Positions 6,671 through 13,511 of a stretch of DNA of 17,083 nucleotides are shown here, one piece after another; the stretch's first letter is position 1, and every line of letters begins with the position of its first letter. The notes beneath the pieces are model-generated. The model had not been told where the DNA came from. It ran no database searches and worked only from the letters and a program-made list of their open reading frames with translations. Source of the stretch: an uncultured delta proteobacterium (GTDB lineage Bacteria; Desulfobacterota; WTBG01; CAIYCZ01); assembly GCA_903924805.1 (NCBI GenBank), contig CAIYCZ010000459.1:1-17083 (forward strand), written 5' to 3'. The position numbers were made by a program, and so were the translations under genes.

Positions 6671-7348
6671 ATGAACAAATTAGTTGCACTGGTAGATGAT
6701 GAGCCAGATATTGTAGAGCTGGTATCTCTGCATCTGCAGAAAGCCGGTTTTAAAGTGAAAGGGTTTTCTAACGCCGAGAGCTTTTTAACGTTTCTCAACT
6801 CTCAGAAGCCAGATCTGATTATCCTGGATTTGATGCTACCCGATGCGGATGGCCTTGAGATTTGCAAACATCTAAAAAAGAAGGATGGGTTATCTTTAAT
6901 CCCTGTCATCATGCTCACCGCTAAGGGTGAAGAAACAGATAAAATATTAGGGCTGGAGCTGGGAGCAGATGACTATATTACCAAGCCGTTTTCACCCAAA
7001 GAATTGGTTGCCAGAGTAAAAGTAGCCTTAAGAAAACAGGAATCAAAAGAATTAACAACAAAAATTCAGATAGGCGCTATCCTTATTGATCCAGAAAAAT
7101 ACGAGGTTTCGGTTGACGGCAAGAGAATAGACCTCACCGCCACAGAGTTTAAGATTTTAAAGCTTCTTGCATCACAGTCCGGCTGGGTATTCACCCGGGA
7201 TACTATTTTAGATTATCTGTGGGGAAAGGAAAAAGCGGTCGTTGACAGAACCGTGGATGTGCACATAAAGAATTTAAGAGAAAAGCTTGGTACTGCTGGA
7301 CAGTATATTAAAAATGTACGGGGCATAGGATATAAGCTGGAAGCATGA
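6671..7348 (+). CDS. phoB: phosphate regulon response regulator PhoB
   Basis: This 225-residue OmpR/PhoB-type response regulator should activate phosphate-starvation genes when phosphorylated by the adjacent kinase. The receiver domain (1-120) shows the acidic pair Asp9/Asp10, phospho-acceptor Asp53 in LIILDLMLPD, Thr83 in MLTAKGEE and Lys105 in YITKPFSP. The winged-helix DNA-binding domain (about 127-224) contains LTATEFKILKLL, the recognition-helix region VDRTVDVHIKNLREKLG and the closing VRGIGYKLE. The start is ATG 6671, because an in-frame stop lies at 6662-6664. The AGGAG at 6653-6657 is 13 bases away, unusually far. Its stop overlaps the phoR start as ATGA, so the pair is translationally coupled. 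The Pho assignment over another OmpR-family regulator rests on the linked pst operon and the 11-bp repeat arrays downstream. Confidence 0.92.
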   Translation: MNKLVALVDDEPDIVELVSLHLQKAGFKVKGFSNAESFLTFLNSQKPDLIILDLMLPDADGLEICKHLKKKDGLSLIPVIMLTAKGEETDKILGLELGADDYITKPFSPKELVARVKVALRKQESKELTTKIQIGAILIDPEKYEVSVDGKRIDLTATEFKILKLLASQSGWVFTRDTILDYLWGKEKAVVDRTVDVHIKNLREKLGTAGQYIKNVRGIGYKLEA

Positions 7349-9081
7349 AAAAATCGCTCTTTGCCAAGACGTTTGGCGGGTACATAGTAATTACTGTTAT
7401 TCTCTCAGTCTTTATACTCATTTTCTCGTTTAAAACGATTAAAGAGTACTACATAGATTCACTCACCCAGGACCTTATCAATCTCAGCATTACCCTTGAA
7501 ACAAAGATAACCTCACTGGTAGCAGAGAAGCGCTTTCAGGAGCTTGACTCTTTTGTTAAGGAGCTGGGTAAACACATACACACCCGCATTACCGTTATTG
7601 ACCCTTCTGGCATCGTGCTTGCAGACTCTGAAAAAAATCCCGGGGGAATGGAAAAGCACAATATCAGGGCCGAGATAATGCAGGCCCTGCAGGGAGGGAT
7701 CGGTAAATCGCTGCGCTTCAGTACAACCGTTAAAGAAGAGATGCTGTACGTTGCCATGCCCATTGAATTGAACGGAACCATCCTGGGAGTTGTCCGGGTC
7801 AGTTTGTTCATCAAGGACATTGATAAAATTCTTGATAAAATAAAGATGAGTATCCTGTATAGCGTCATCGTAATTTTAATTATCTCGCTTCTTGCCTCTC
7901 TGTTTTTTTCAAACAGCCTGACACGGCCAATACGTGCGTTGATTACAGCCTCGCGCCGGGTAGCCTCCGGAGATTTCAGTGCAAAGGTACTGCTAAGAGT
8001 AGATGATGAGTTTAAAGAACTCGGAGACAGCTTCAATTACATGACAGATAGGATGAGCGCCTTATTTGCAGAAGCGTCCGAGAAAAAAGAGGAACTGACC
8101 AGTATCATCTCCTCAATTCAAGAGGGCCTGCTGGTGCTTGACCGAAGGGGAAAAATAATTCTTAGCAATGAAAGCATGACAAATAGTATCAGTACTGGAG
8201 CCGTTGACGGGAAGCCATACTGGGAAGTCATCAGGGAGCCTCAATTCAGTGAACTGGTCAACCGGGTGATGCATGACAGGCAAAACTACCGTGAGGATCT
8301 AACGTTCAATACCAGGACATTTTCATGCAGCGCTACATTTCTTGGAGCCCATGAACAAACAGTTATTATTTTTCACGACATCACAGAGATAAAAAAACTT
8401 GAGAAAATAAAAAAAGATTTTGTAGTAAATGTCTCCCACGAGCTGCGCACCCCGCTTACTGCAATCAAGGGATTTGTCGAGACGCTTGATGAAGAAATAG
8501 ATGATAACCAGCGACAGTACCTGACTATCATAAAACGGAACACTGACCGGCTGATCAATATTGTTCAGGACCTGCTGCTACTCTCCGAGCTGGAAGAAAA
8601 GGGATCGGATCTGCACGTGGAAGATATTGATCTCAAAGGCATGCTCGAACAGGTCCGGAAAATTTTTGAGCCCGCGCTGCGTGAAAAAGGCCTCTGCCTG
8701 GGAATAGAACTAAACGGCGCTGTCCCTCCCCTTAGAGCAGATGCGTTCAAATTAGAACAGGTGTTTATCAACCTGATTGACAATGCCATCAAGTATACAG
8801 AGAGGGGGGGGATAACGGTCAGGCTACGGCACCAGGACAATACTGTTGCGATAGAAATACAGGACACCGGCATCGGCATACCCCGAGAGCATGTGCCCCG
8901 GATCTTTGAGCGGTTCTATGTTGTTGACTCTTCCCGCTCCAAGCAGCTTGGGGGAACCGGTCTGGGGCTTTCAATAGTCAAGCACATTGTACTCCTCCAC
9001 AATGGCACGATTAACGTAACAAGCACTCCCGGTAATGGAACAACAGTTATCATAACCCTGCCCCTCAAAACTTCCGCATAG
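7345..9081 (+). CDS. phoR: phosphate regulon sensor histidine kinase PhoR
   Basis: This 578-residue membrane histidine kinase is the partner of PhoB. Membrane segments lie at about 11-29 and 168-188, enclosing an extracytoplasmic sensor domain of about 135 residues. A HAMP domain follows (about 189-241, LTRPIRALI and DEFKELGDSFNYM), then a PAS domain (about 249-345, IISSIQEGLLVLDRRGKII), HisKA with His365 in FVVNVSHELRTPL, and HATPase_c with the N box INLIDNAIKY (475-484), the G1 box QDTGIGIP and the G2 box GGTGLGLSIVKH. The layout matches the longer Gram-positive-like PhoR with an external sensor rather than the short E. coli form. Bases 8804-8811 are a run of eight G inside the ATPase domain. 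The gene overlaps phoB by four bases and no terminator is visible after it. Confidence 0.92.
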   Translation: MKKSLFAKTFGGYIVITVILSVFILIFSFKTIKEYYIDSLTQDLINLSITLETKITSLVAEKRFQELDSFVKELGKHIHTRITVIDPSGIVLADSEKNPGGMEKHNIRAEIMQALQGGIGKSLRFSTTVKEEMLYVAMPIELNGTILGVVRVSLFIKDIDKILDKIKMSILYSVIVILIISLLASLFFSNSLTRPIRALITASRRVASGDFSAKVLLRVDDEFKELGDSFNYMTDRMSALFAEASEKKEELTSIISSIQEGLLVLDRRGKIILSNESMTNSISTGAVDGKPYWEVIREPQFSELVNRVMHDRQNYREDLTFNTRTFSCSATFLGAHEQTVIIFHDITEIKKLEKIKKDFVVNVSHELRTPLTAIKGFVETLDEEIDDNQRQYLTIIKRNTDRLINIVQDLLLLSELEEKGSDLHVEDIDLKGMLEQVRKIFEPALREKGLCLGIELNGAVPPLRADAFKLEQVFINLIDNAIKYTERGGITVRLRHQDNTVAIEIQDTGIGIPREHVPRIFERFYVVDSSRSKQLGGTGLGLSIVKHIVLLHNGTINVTSTPGNGTTVIITLPLKTSA

Positions 9082-9098
9082 CCATTCTTCTTCAAAAA

Positions 9099-9146
9099 TT
9101 CACACAGCCTTCATATTCCCTTAACAGTCATCTCTTAAAGTATTAA
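9099..9146 (+). promoter_or_regulatory. Pho box array upstream of the NadD-like gene
   Basis: TTCACA (9099-9104), TTCATA (9110-9115) and TTAACA (9121-9126) begin exactly 11 bases apart, the one-helical-turn spacing of PhoB/PhoP sites. A degenerate unit (CTCTTA, 9132) and TTAAAC (9143) continue the register. They match the array at 10383-10421 under TT(A/C)A(C/T)A, which is also close to the direct-repeat consensus reported for Bacillus PhoP. TATTAA at 9141-9146 is a possible -10. The array starts 18 bases after the phoR stop. Spacing and motif are seen; PhoB binding is inferred. Confidence 0.65.
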
Positions 9147-9163
9147 ACATCAAGCCCCCTCCA

Positions 9164-9257
9164 GCCTCTAATTAAGAGGCATCTGTGCAGCGCCTGCCTT
9201 TATGAGGCTGGGCCGCTGCACAGATAATAACAACCCTAACCAGAAGTTAATTGTTAT
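9164..9257 (+). ncRNA. structured 5' leader: three contiguous hairpins with a competing helix
   Basis: Three hairpins fill the leader of the NadD-like gene almost without gaps. The first is GCCTCT/AGAGGC (9164-9169 with 9175-9180, loop AATTA). The second is a perfect 12-bp stem (9181-9192 with 9214-9225) whose 21-base loop folds further through GCCT/AGGC. The third pairs ATAACAA (9227-9233) with TTGTTAT (9251-9257) around TAAC/GTTA, ending three bases before the start codon. CCAGCCTC (9161-9168) is also perfectly complementary to GAGGCTGG (9204-9211), an 8-bp helix that cannot coexist with hairpin 1 or the top of hairpin 2. This is the layout of an RNA switch or attenuator. I do not recognise it as a known riboswitch class. 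Confidence 0.5.
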
Positions 9258-9260
9258 CCT

Positions 9261-10277
9261 ATGGAAAGTTTGAGCATAGCAGAGAAAACGCAAGTGGAAG
9301 GGCATCATCATCCGGTAATTAAGGAGATAAGAGCCAGAGCATATCAGGAAGTAATCAATATGGCCATGGTGCTTAACAAACCGGTAACCGGCTATCCGTT
9401 TTCTGAAATAGTTCTCAGCCTCACGCAGCTATTAGACCAGACAGCAGTGCTATGGAGCAAGGGTGAAATAGACCCGTTTGCTGAGATCCGCACCTCGCGT
9501 GATGATGCTGAAAAACTCTCAATGGGTAAAACACTCCGCATCGGCATCTACCCTGTTGCTGCCAATCCATTACACTGGGCACATGTGCTTATCGGCCTAT
9601 CTGCTCTGGTGAAGTTCAGACTGGATAAAATAATTTATGTAATTTCCGGAAGCGACCCTCGCAAGCCGGAGCTCATCTCTGCTGAAATCCGGTATCTCAT
9701 AGGGAAAAAGGTGTTTGATATGTTTGCTCCGCTGTTTGGGTATTCACCCATCGCCTTGGGGGATTATTGTGATGGCGAGATTAATATTTTTAAAATACTT
9801 GCTTTAAATCCGCAGCAGAAGATTGATGCATTCTATATCGTGGGAGCGGATCACTATCATCGCATCAACCCGGTAACAGGCAATCCTGACACCATCCAGA
9901 AACTGGAAAATAATATTACCCGTAAAACTCATTCGTTTAACGCTGCCCTGCACAGCGTTTCTGCAATCTTTATAGAACGTGGCTCTCGAGAACAGGTCAT
10001 TGAGACAGATCTCAACGTCTCGTTTATTCCTGAAATCTCATTTACTGCATCATCCACCATGATACGCGAAGCATTTCAAGGGATACGTTCTTTAGATACG
10101 CTTGCGCTCCTGCCCTTCACGGCATACCGGTATGCAGATGAGCTGGGCATCTACGGCGCAGGTTATGAGAGTACCATGAACAATAAGAACCACTGCCTGC
10201 AAGGCAACGAGAAGTTACAGATGTCTCGAGAGAACAATTGGACTGCCTGCCCTGCAGAAGGTTTACTCTATGCGTAG
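9261..10277 (+). CDS. NadD-like nucleotidyltransferase of unknown substrate
   Basis: This 338-residue protein contains a Rossmann-like nucleotidyltransferase domain (about 90-300) of the type found in nicotinate-nucleotide adenylyltransferase and cytidylyltransferases, which join a nucleoside monophosphate to a phosphorylated substrate and release pyrophosphate. Visible motifs are GIYPVAANPLHWAH (95-108), a variant of the GxFxPxHxxH nucleotide-binding motif with His105 and His108; IVGADHYHR (193-201); and ASSTMIREA (263-271), equivalent to the (I)SSTxxR motif. The protein is longer than typical NadD (about 200), with an N-terminal extension of about 90 residues (predicted helical) and a 35-residue tail of no evident homology. 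ATG 9261 has no good Shine-Dalgarno and follows a hairpin, suggesting controlled translation. Its place after a Pho box array suggests induction on phosphate limitation. The actual substrate, NAD precursor or other, cannot be told. Confidence 0.75.
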   Translation: MESLSIAEKTQVEGHHHPVIKEIRARAYQEVINMAMVLNKPVTGYPFSEIVLSLTQLLDQTAVLWSKGEIDPFAEIRTSRDDAEKLSMGKTLRIGIYPVAANPLHWAHVLIGLSALVKFRLDKIIYVISGSDPRKPELISAEIRYLIGKKVFDMFAPLFGYSPIALGDYCDGEINIFKILALNPQQKIDAFYIVGADHYHRINPVTGNPDTIQKLENNITRKTHSFNAALHSVSAIFIERGSREQVIETDLNVSFIPEISFTASSTMIREAFQGIRSLDTLALLPFTAYRYADELGIYGAGYESTMNNKNHCLQGNEKLQMSRENNWTACPAEGLLYA

Positions 10278-10290
10278 CAGAGCATTTACT

Positions 10291-10316
10291 CGGGTTATTG
10301 CTTGTCAAGCAAACCG
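10291..10316. repeat. hairpin after the NadD-like gene
   Basis: TTGCTTG (10298-10304) and CAAGCAA (10306-10312) are perfect complements, extended outward by CGG/CCG-type pairing with a two-base bulge. It starts 13 bases after the stop codon. No T-run follows, so it is at best a weak terminator separating this gene from the pst operon. Confidence 0.35.
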
Positions 10317-10382
10317 CAATAAAGCGCTGAAATAAAAAAATATTTCATACTCTAAAGAGACAAGGGGTGAAAAAAAGCATTC

Positions 10383-10447
10383 TTAACACAAAATTAACAG
10401 ACTACTTATAGGGACTTAACAATGCCTGAATAAAATTGACCTATAAT
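10383..10447 (+). promoter_or_regulatory. Pho box array and -10 element for the pst operon
   Basis: TTAACA occurs at 10383-10388, 10394-10399 and 10416-10421. With the degenerate CTTATA at 10405-10410 these form four units at exact 11-base spacing. TGAATA at 10427-10432 may be a fifth. A consensus -10, TATAAT, stands at 10442-10447 with no good -35 at the usual distance, as expected for promoters where PhoB replaces the -35 contact. The leader to the first start codon is about 45 bases. Repeats, spacing and -10 are read directly; PhoB as the binding protein is inferred from the adjacent phoBR and pst genes. Confidence 0.75.
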
Positions 10448-10498
10448 TTTTATTATGTTTTTAGAAACCATTAAACAAATCAAAAAGGAGGAAAAAGA

Positions 10499-11011
10499 AT
10501 GAAGAAAAGAAAAACAGCAGTTAAAACATTTGGAGCACTTATGGCAGGTATTCTGCTTCTGGGAATAACTTCTCAAGTAATGGCAGCAGAATATGGTGAT
10601 GATTTCGAGGTTCTTCTCTTAGGCCCGAATGTAACCAGGAGTATTCAATATAACCTGGGTGGTACACTTCAGGACGATCTCGGTTATTTCCACACGACGT
10701 ATATTATTGCTATACCAGATCTTAAAAAACCAGCTCCCCTGGATATCACCATCACCACTACACCAGCGGTAAAGAGCCCTGACGGCGCCACAGTACTCAG
10801 CGATGTGTTGATGAGAGTTGATGGAATTATAGATATTACCCCTACCTACAAGTTTGGCTATGCAAGTGGCGGCCTCTCCCAAAAGATTACAGGGATACAG
10901 CCAGCTGGCATCGGAGTCATTTTCACCTATGGAGTTGCTGAAGTCAATGATCCCGTGTACCCCATTACCGTAAAACAGAAATTCGAATGCGTTCCAACAC
11001 CGAAAAAATAA
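10499..11011 (+). CDS. unknown exported protein, first gene of the pst operon
   Basis: I do not recognise this 170-residue protein. Residues 1-29 form a clear Sec signal peptide (KKRK start, hydrophobic GALMAGILLLGIT, cleavage after QVMA). The mature part of about 141 residues is rich in Thr, Ile, Pro and Gly, has no further membrane segment, and reads as mostly beta-strand (for example LDITITTTP, VLMRVDGIIDIT). It has one cysteine near the C-terminus (FECVPTP) and no lipobox, so it should be free in the periplasm or secreted. AAGGAGG at 10485-10491 is a strong ribosome site, and the gene is the first after the Pho box promoter, so it should be among the most strongly induced products of the operon. 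A phosphate-scavenging or porin-accessory role is speculation. Confidence 0.8.
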   Translation: MKKRKTAVKTFGALMAGILLLGITSQVMAAEYGDDFEVLLLGPNVTRSIQYNLGGTLQDDLGYFHTTYIIAIPDLKKPAPLDITITTTPAVKSPDGATVLSDVLMRVDGIIDITPTYKFGYASGGLSQKITGIQPAGIGVIFTYGVAEVNDPVYPITVKQKFECVPTPKK

Positions 11012-11074
11012 TGCGGGAGTTAAACCGAGATCATTTGCTCGAACACTTGAAAGTAATGAAAGGAGGATATCTAA

Positions 11075-12331
11075 ATGAAAAAACTTTTATTAATGTTTTG
11101 TATTTCTTTCCTGCTGATGATAAACTTTAAAACAGCAGTATTAGCAGTAACAGAGATGGAAATACTGGTGGAAAGGCTTGTTGAAAAGGGAATCCTGACG
11201 CCGGCAGAAGGCGATAAGATTTTACGAGAATCCCAGGCAGAGGCGACCAAACAAAAAGAAGCAGTGATAAAGGAAGCAAAAACAAAGATATTGCCTGACT
11301 GGGTGCAAAATACCAAGTTAACCGGTGACTTCAGGCTGCGCTATCAGTGGGATGACAGGGACGGCTCCTACCAGCGCAACAGGTTCAGATTCAGGGCACG
11401 GCTTGCTCTCGAGACTAAAATTGCAGATACCCTAAAGGTCGTCTTCGGTATCGCCAGCGGCCCCACTGACCCGCGTTCAACAAATCAGACCATGTCGGAT
11501 GTTTTTTCCCATAAGCAGCTCAACATTGACCTGGCCTATGCTGAATGGACACCGTATGCATGGGTAAAGGTTACAGGCGGCAAGATGAAAAACCCGGTGT
11601 ATACCGTCGATCAGCTCATCTGGGACTCGGATATACGGCCGGAAGGAGTTGCAGCACAGTTTAACCAGAAATTTACCGATGGTGTAAGCGGGTTTTTAAA
11701 CACAGGGGTATTTATTCTCGGTGAGAATGCCAAGGACAATAATAATCCGTATATGTTTGTAATTCAGCCCGGCATTGAATGGAGAATCACCGACTGTACG
11801 AAACTGAAATATGCGCTGGGATGGACCGATATCCCGAATATTGAAGGTAAAGTGCCGCTTGCCTATTCAGCCTTGACCAACACCTATGAAAACAACAAAA
11901 AGGGCGTTAAGGTCTATAAGGAAGGTTATAATTTACTGACCATGACTGGAGACTTAGGGTTTAAGAATCCATTCTATAATACAATTAACTATGCTGCCCT
12001 GTTTGGCGAATATGTACACAATACCGCTGTATCGAAGAACAATAGCGGCTTTATGACCGGATTTTATTTCGGGGACGAGAAGGTCACAGATAAGAACCAG
12101 TGGCAGTTTAAATATTCATTCCGGCGTCTTGAGAGCGATGCAGTCCTGGATGTTCTGCCCGATTCTGACTTCTATGGCGGCATAACCGGTGCCTACGGAC
12201 ACAAGGTTACCTTCGACTACGGCCTGATGAAGAATGTATGGTTTGAGACGAACTATTACCGGACTGAAAAAATCAAATCGAAGGAACAACCGGAAAACGT
12301 GTTGCAGACCGATTTGAATTTCAAGTTTTAG
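11075..12331 (+). CDS. outer-membrane porin (Porin_5-like), copy 2, phosphate-regulated
   Basis: The 418-residue product is a second porin with the same plan as the one at 5027-6328. It has a signal peptide ending AVLA (about 24), a helical segment ILVERLVEKGILTPAEGDKI, a charged linker that is shorter than in copy 1, then a beta-barrel opening LTGDFRLRYQW and ending NFKF. Long stretches align with copy 1 (DPRSTNQT, GGKMKNPVY, QWQFKY, ESDAV). AAAGGAGG at 11059-11066 supports ATG 11075. Position between the Pho box promoter and pstS suggests it carries phosphate across the outer membrane during starvation, a role comparable to OprP/OprO in Pseudomonas, which are a different porin family. That specificity is inferred from context only. 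Confidence 0.85.
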   Translation: MKKLLLMFCISFLLMINFKTAVLAVTEMEILVERLVEKGILTPAEGDKILRESQAEATKQKEAVIKEAKTKILPDWVQNTKLTGDFRLRYQWDDRDGSYQRNRFRFRARLALETKIADTLKVVFGIASGPTDPRSTNQTMSDVFSHKQLNIDLAYAEWTPYAWVKVTGGKMKNPVYTVDQLIWDSDIRPEGVAAQFNQKFTDGVSGFLNTGVFILGENAKDNNNPYMFVIQPGIEWRITDCTKLKYALGWTDIPNIEGKVPLAYSALTNTYENNKKGVKVYKEGYNLLTMTGDLGFKNPFYNTINYAALFGEYVHNTAVSKNNSGFMTGFYFGDEKVTDKNQWQFKYSFRRLESDAVLDVLPDSDFYGGITGAYGHKVTFDYGLMKNVWFETNYYRTEKIKSKEQPENVLQTDLNFKF

Positions 12332-12364
12332 TGAACCTCTATTTACAACACAAGGAGATAAACA

Positions 12365-13417
12365 ATGAAAAAGTTTTTATGCTATCTGATGATACTGCTG
12401 CTGCCGCTGCTGGCATTTTCGCACTACCCTGCTCACGCAGAGTCAAAGGAACTGCTGGGCGCGGGAGCAACATTTCCCTTTCCGCTGTACTCAAAAATGT
12501 TTGATACCTATTATCAGGCATACAAGGTAAAGATAAATTATCAGGCGATCGGCTCAGGCGGCGGGATCCAGCAGCTTATCAGCAAGACCGTAGATTTTGG
12601 CGGCACCGATGCGTTTATGAATGCAAGAGAAATGCAGAAAGCCGAAGTCCCTATTCTGCATATCCCGACCTGCCTCGGCGCCGTGGTGGTTACCTATAAT
12701 CTGCCTAAAAAGCTGACGTTAAAATTCACTCCGGACGTGATAGCAGCTATTTTCCTCGGGAAAATTATCCGGTGGGATGACCCCCGAATTGCGGCCATAA
12801 ACCCTGAGATAAAACTTCCTGCCATAAGCATTGTGGTTGTCCACCGCTCTGACGGCAGCGGCACCACATTTATCTTCAGCGACTACCTGACCAAGGTGAG
12901 CAAAGACTGGGCATTTAAAGTCGGGGCAGATAAATCCCTCAACTGGCCGGTGGGGCTCGGCGCAAAGGGCAACCCCGGAGTGGCAGGCCTCATCAATCAG
13001 ACTCCCGGTGCCATCGGTTACGTGGAATTGATTTATACCATGCAGAATAATATGCCGGCAGGTATCATTAAGAATAAGGCGGGAAACTTTATTGAACCTA
13101 ATATAAAATCAACAAGTGCAGCTGCCAATATTGATATGCCGGATGATACCAGGGTTTCTCTCACCGATACCGATGCAGCAGACGGCTATCCCATAAGCGG
13201 GTTTACCTGGCTCATATTCTACAAAGAGCAAAATTACGGCGGCAGGAGCAAGGAACAGGCAGAAGCACTGATGAAATTGATGTGGTGGGTAATTCATGAA
13301 GGACAGCAGATTGCTGAACAACTTAAGTATTCAGCGCTGCCTGCTGCAGCAGTGAAAAAGGCTGAAACAATTTTACAGTCAGTGGTGTATAATAATTCAC
13401 CACTACTGAAAAAATAA
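12365..13417 (+). CDS. pstS: phosphate ABC transporter substrate-binding protein PstS
   Basis: This 350-residue periplasmic protein binds phosphate and delivers it to PstCAB. Residues 1-25 are a signal peptide cleaved after AHA. Ligand-binding segments of the family are present: LLGAGATFPFPLYSKMF (30-46), IGSGGGIQQLISKTVDFGGTDA (start about 60) with the Asp that discriminates protonated phosphate, HRSDGSGTTFIFSDYL (start about 161) and GVAGLINQTPGAIGYVE (start about 207). There is no lipobox cysteine at the cleavage site. AAGGAG lies just upstream, and the gene starts 33 bases after the porin stop. A strong hairpin follows it (13431-13464), which in many pst operons goes with higher PstS output than membrane components. 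Confidence 0.93.
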   Translation: MKKFLCYLMILLLPLLAFSHYPAHAESKELLGAGATFPFPLYSKMFDTYYQAYKVKINYQAIGSGGGIQQLISKTVDFGGTDAFMNAREMQKAEVPILHIPTCLGAVVVTYNLPKKLTLKFTPDVIAAIFLGKIIRWDDPRIAAINPEIKLPAISIVVVHRSDGSGTTFIFSDYLTKVSKDWAFKVGADKSLNWPVGLGAKGNPGVAGLINQTPGAIGYVELIYTMQNNMPAGIIKNKAGNFIEPNIKSTSAAANIDMPDDTRVSLTDTDAADGYPISGFTWLIFYKEQNYGGRSKEQAEALMKLMWWVIHEGQQIAEQLKYSALPAAAVKKAETILQSVVYNNSPLLKK

Positions 13418-13430
13418 TGTATTAGTGTTG

Positions 13431-13464
13431 CGGGAGCTGGGGTCTCGGAGACGCCCAGCTCCCG
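13431..13464 (+). terminator. GC-rich hairpin after pstS, probable partial terminator or RNA stabiliser
   Basis: CGGGAGCTGGG (13431-13441) pairs perfectly with CCCAGCTCCCG (13454-13464); inside it GTCT (13442-13445) pairs with AGAC (13449-13452) next to a single bulged G. It starts 13 bases after the pstS stop. Only a weak T content follows, so read-through into arsC and pstCAB is expected. The likely effect is to set pstS expression above that of the downstream genes. Structure seen; effect inferred. Confidence 0.6.
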
Positions 13465-13511
13465 TTGCCTGCTTATTCAATTCATGCTGCCGGTTGGCAA
13501 CGCGAGCCTGT

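Noticed and set aside
13425..13511. Upstream start for arsC, adding 29 residues
   Set aside because: The extra segment is encoded by the hairpin after pstS and precedes the conserved N-terminal beta-strand KHVLFVCTHN.
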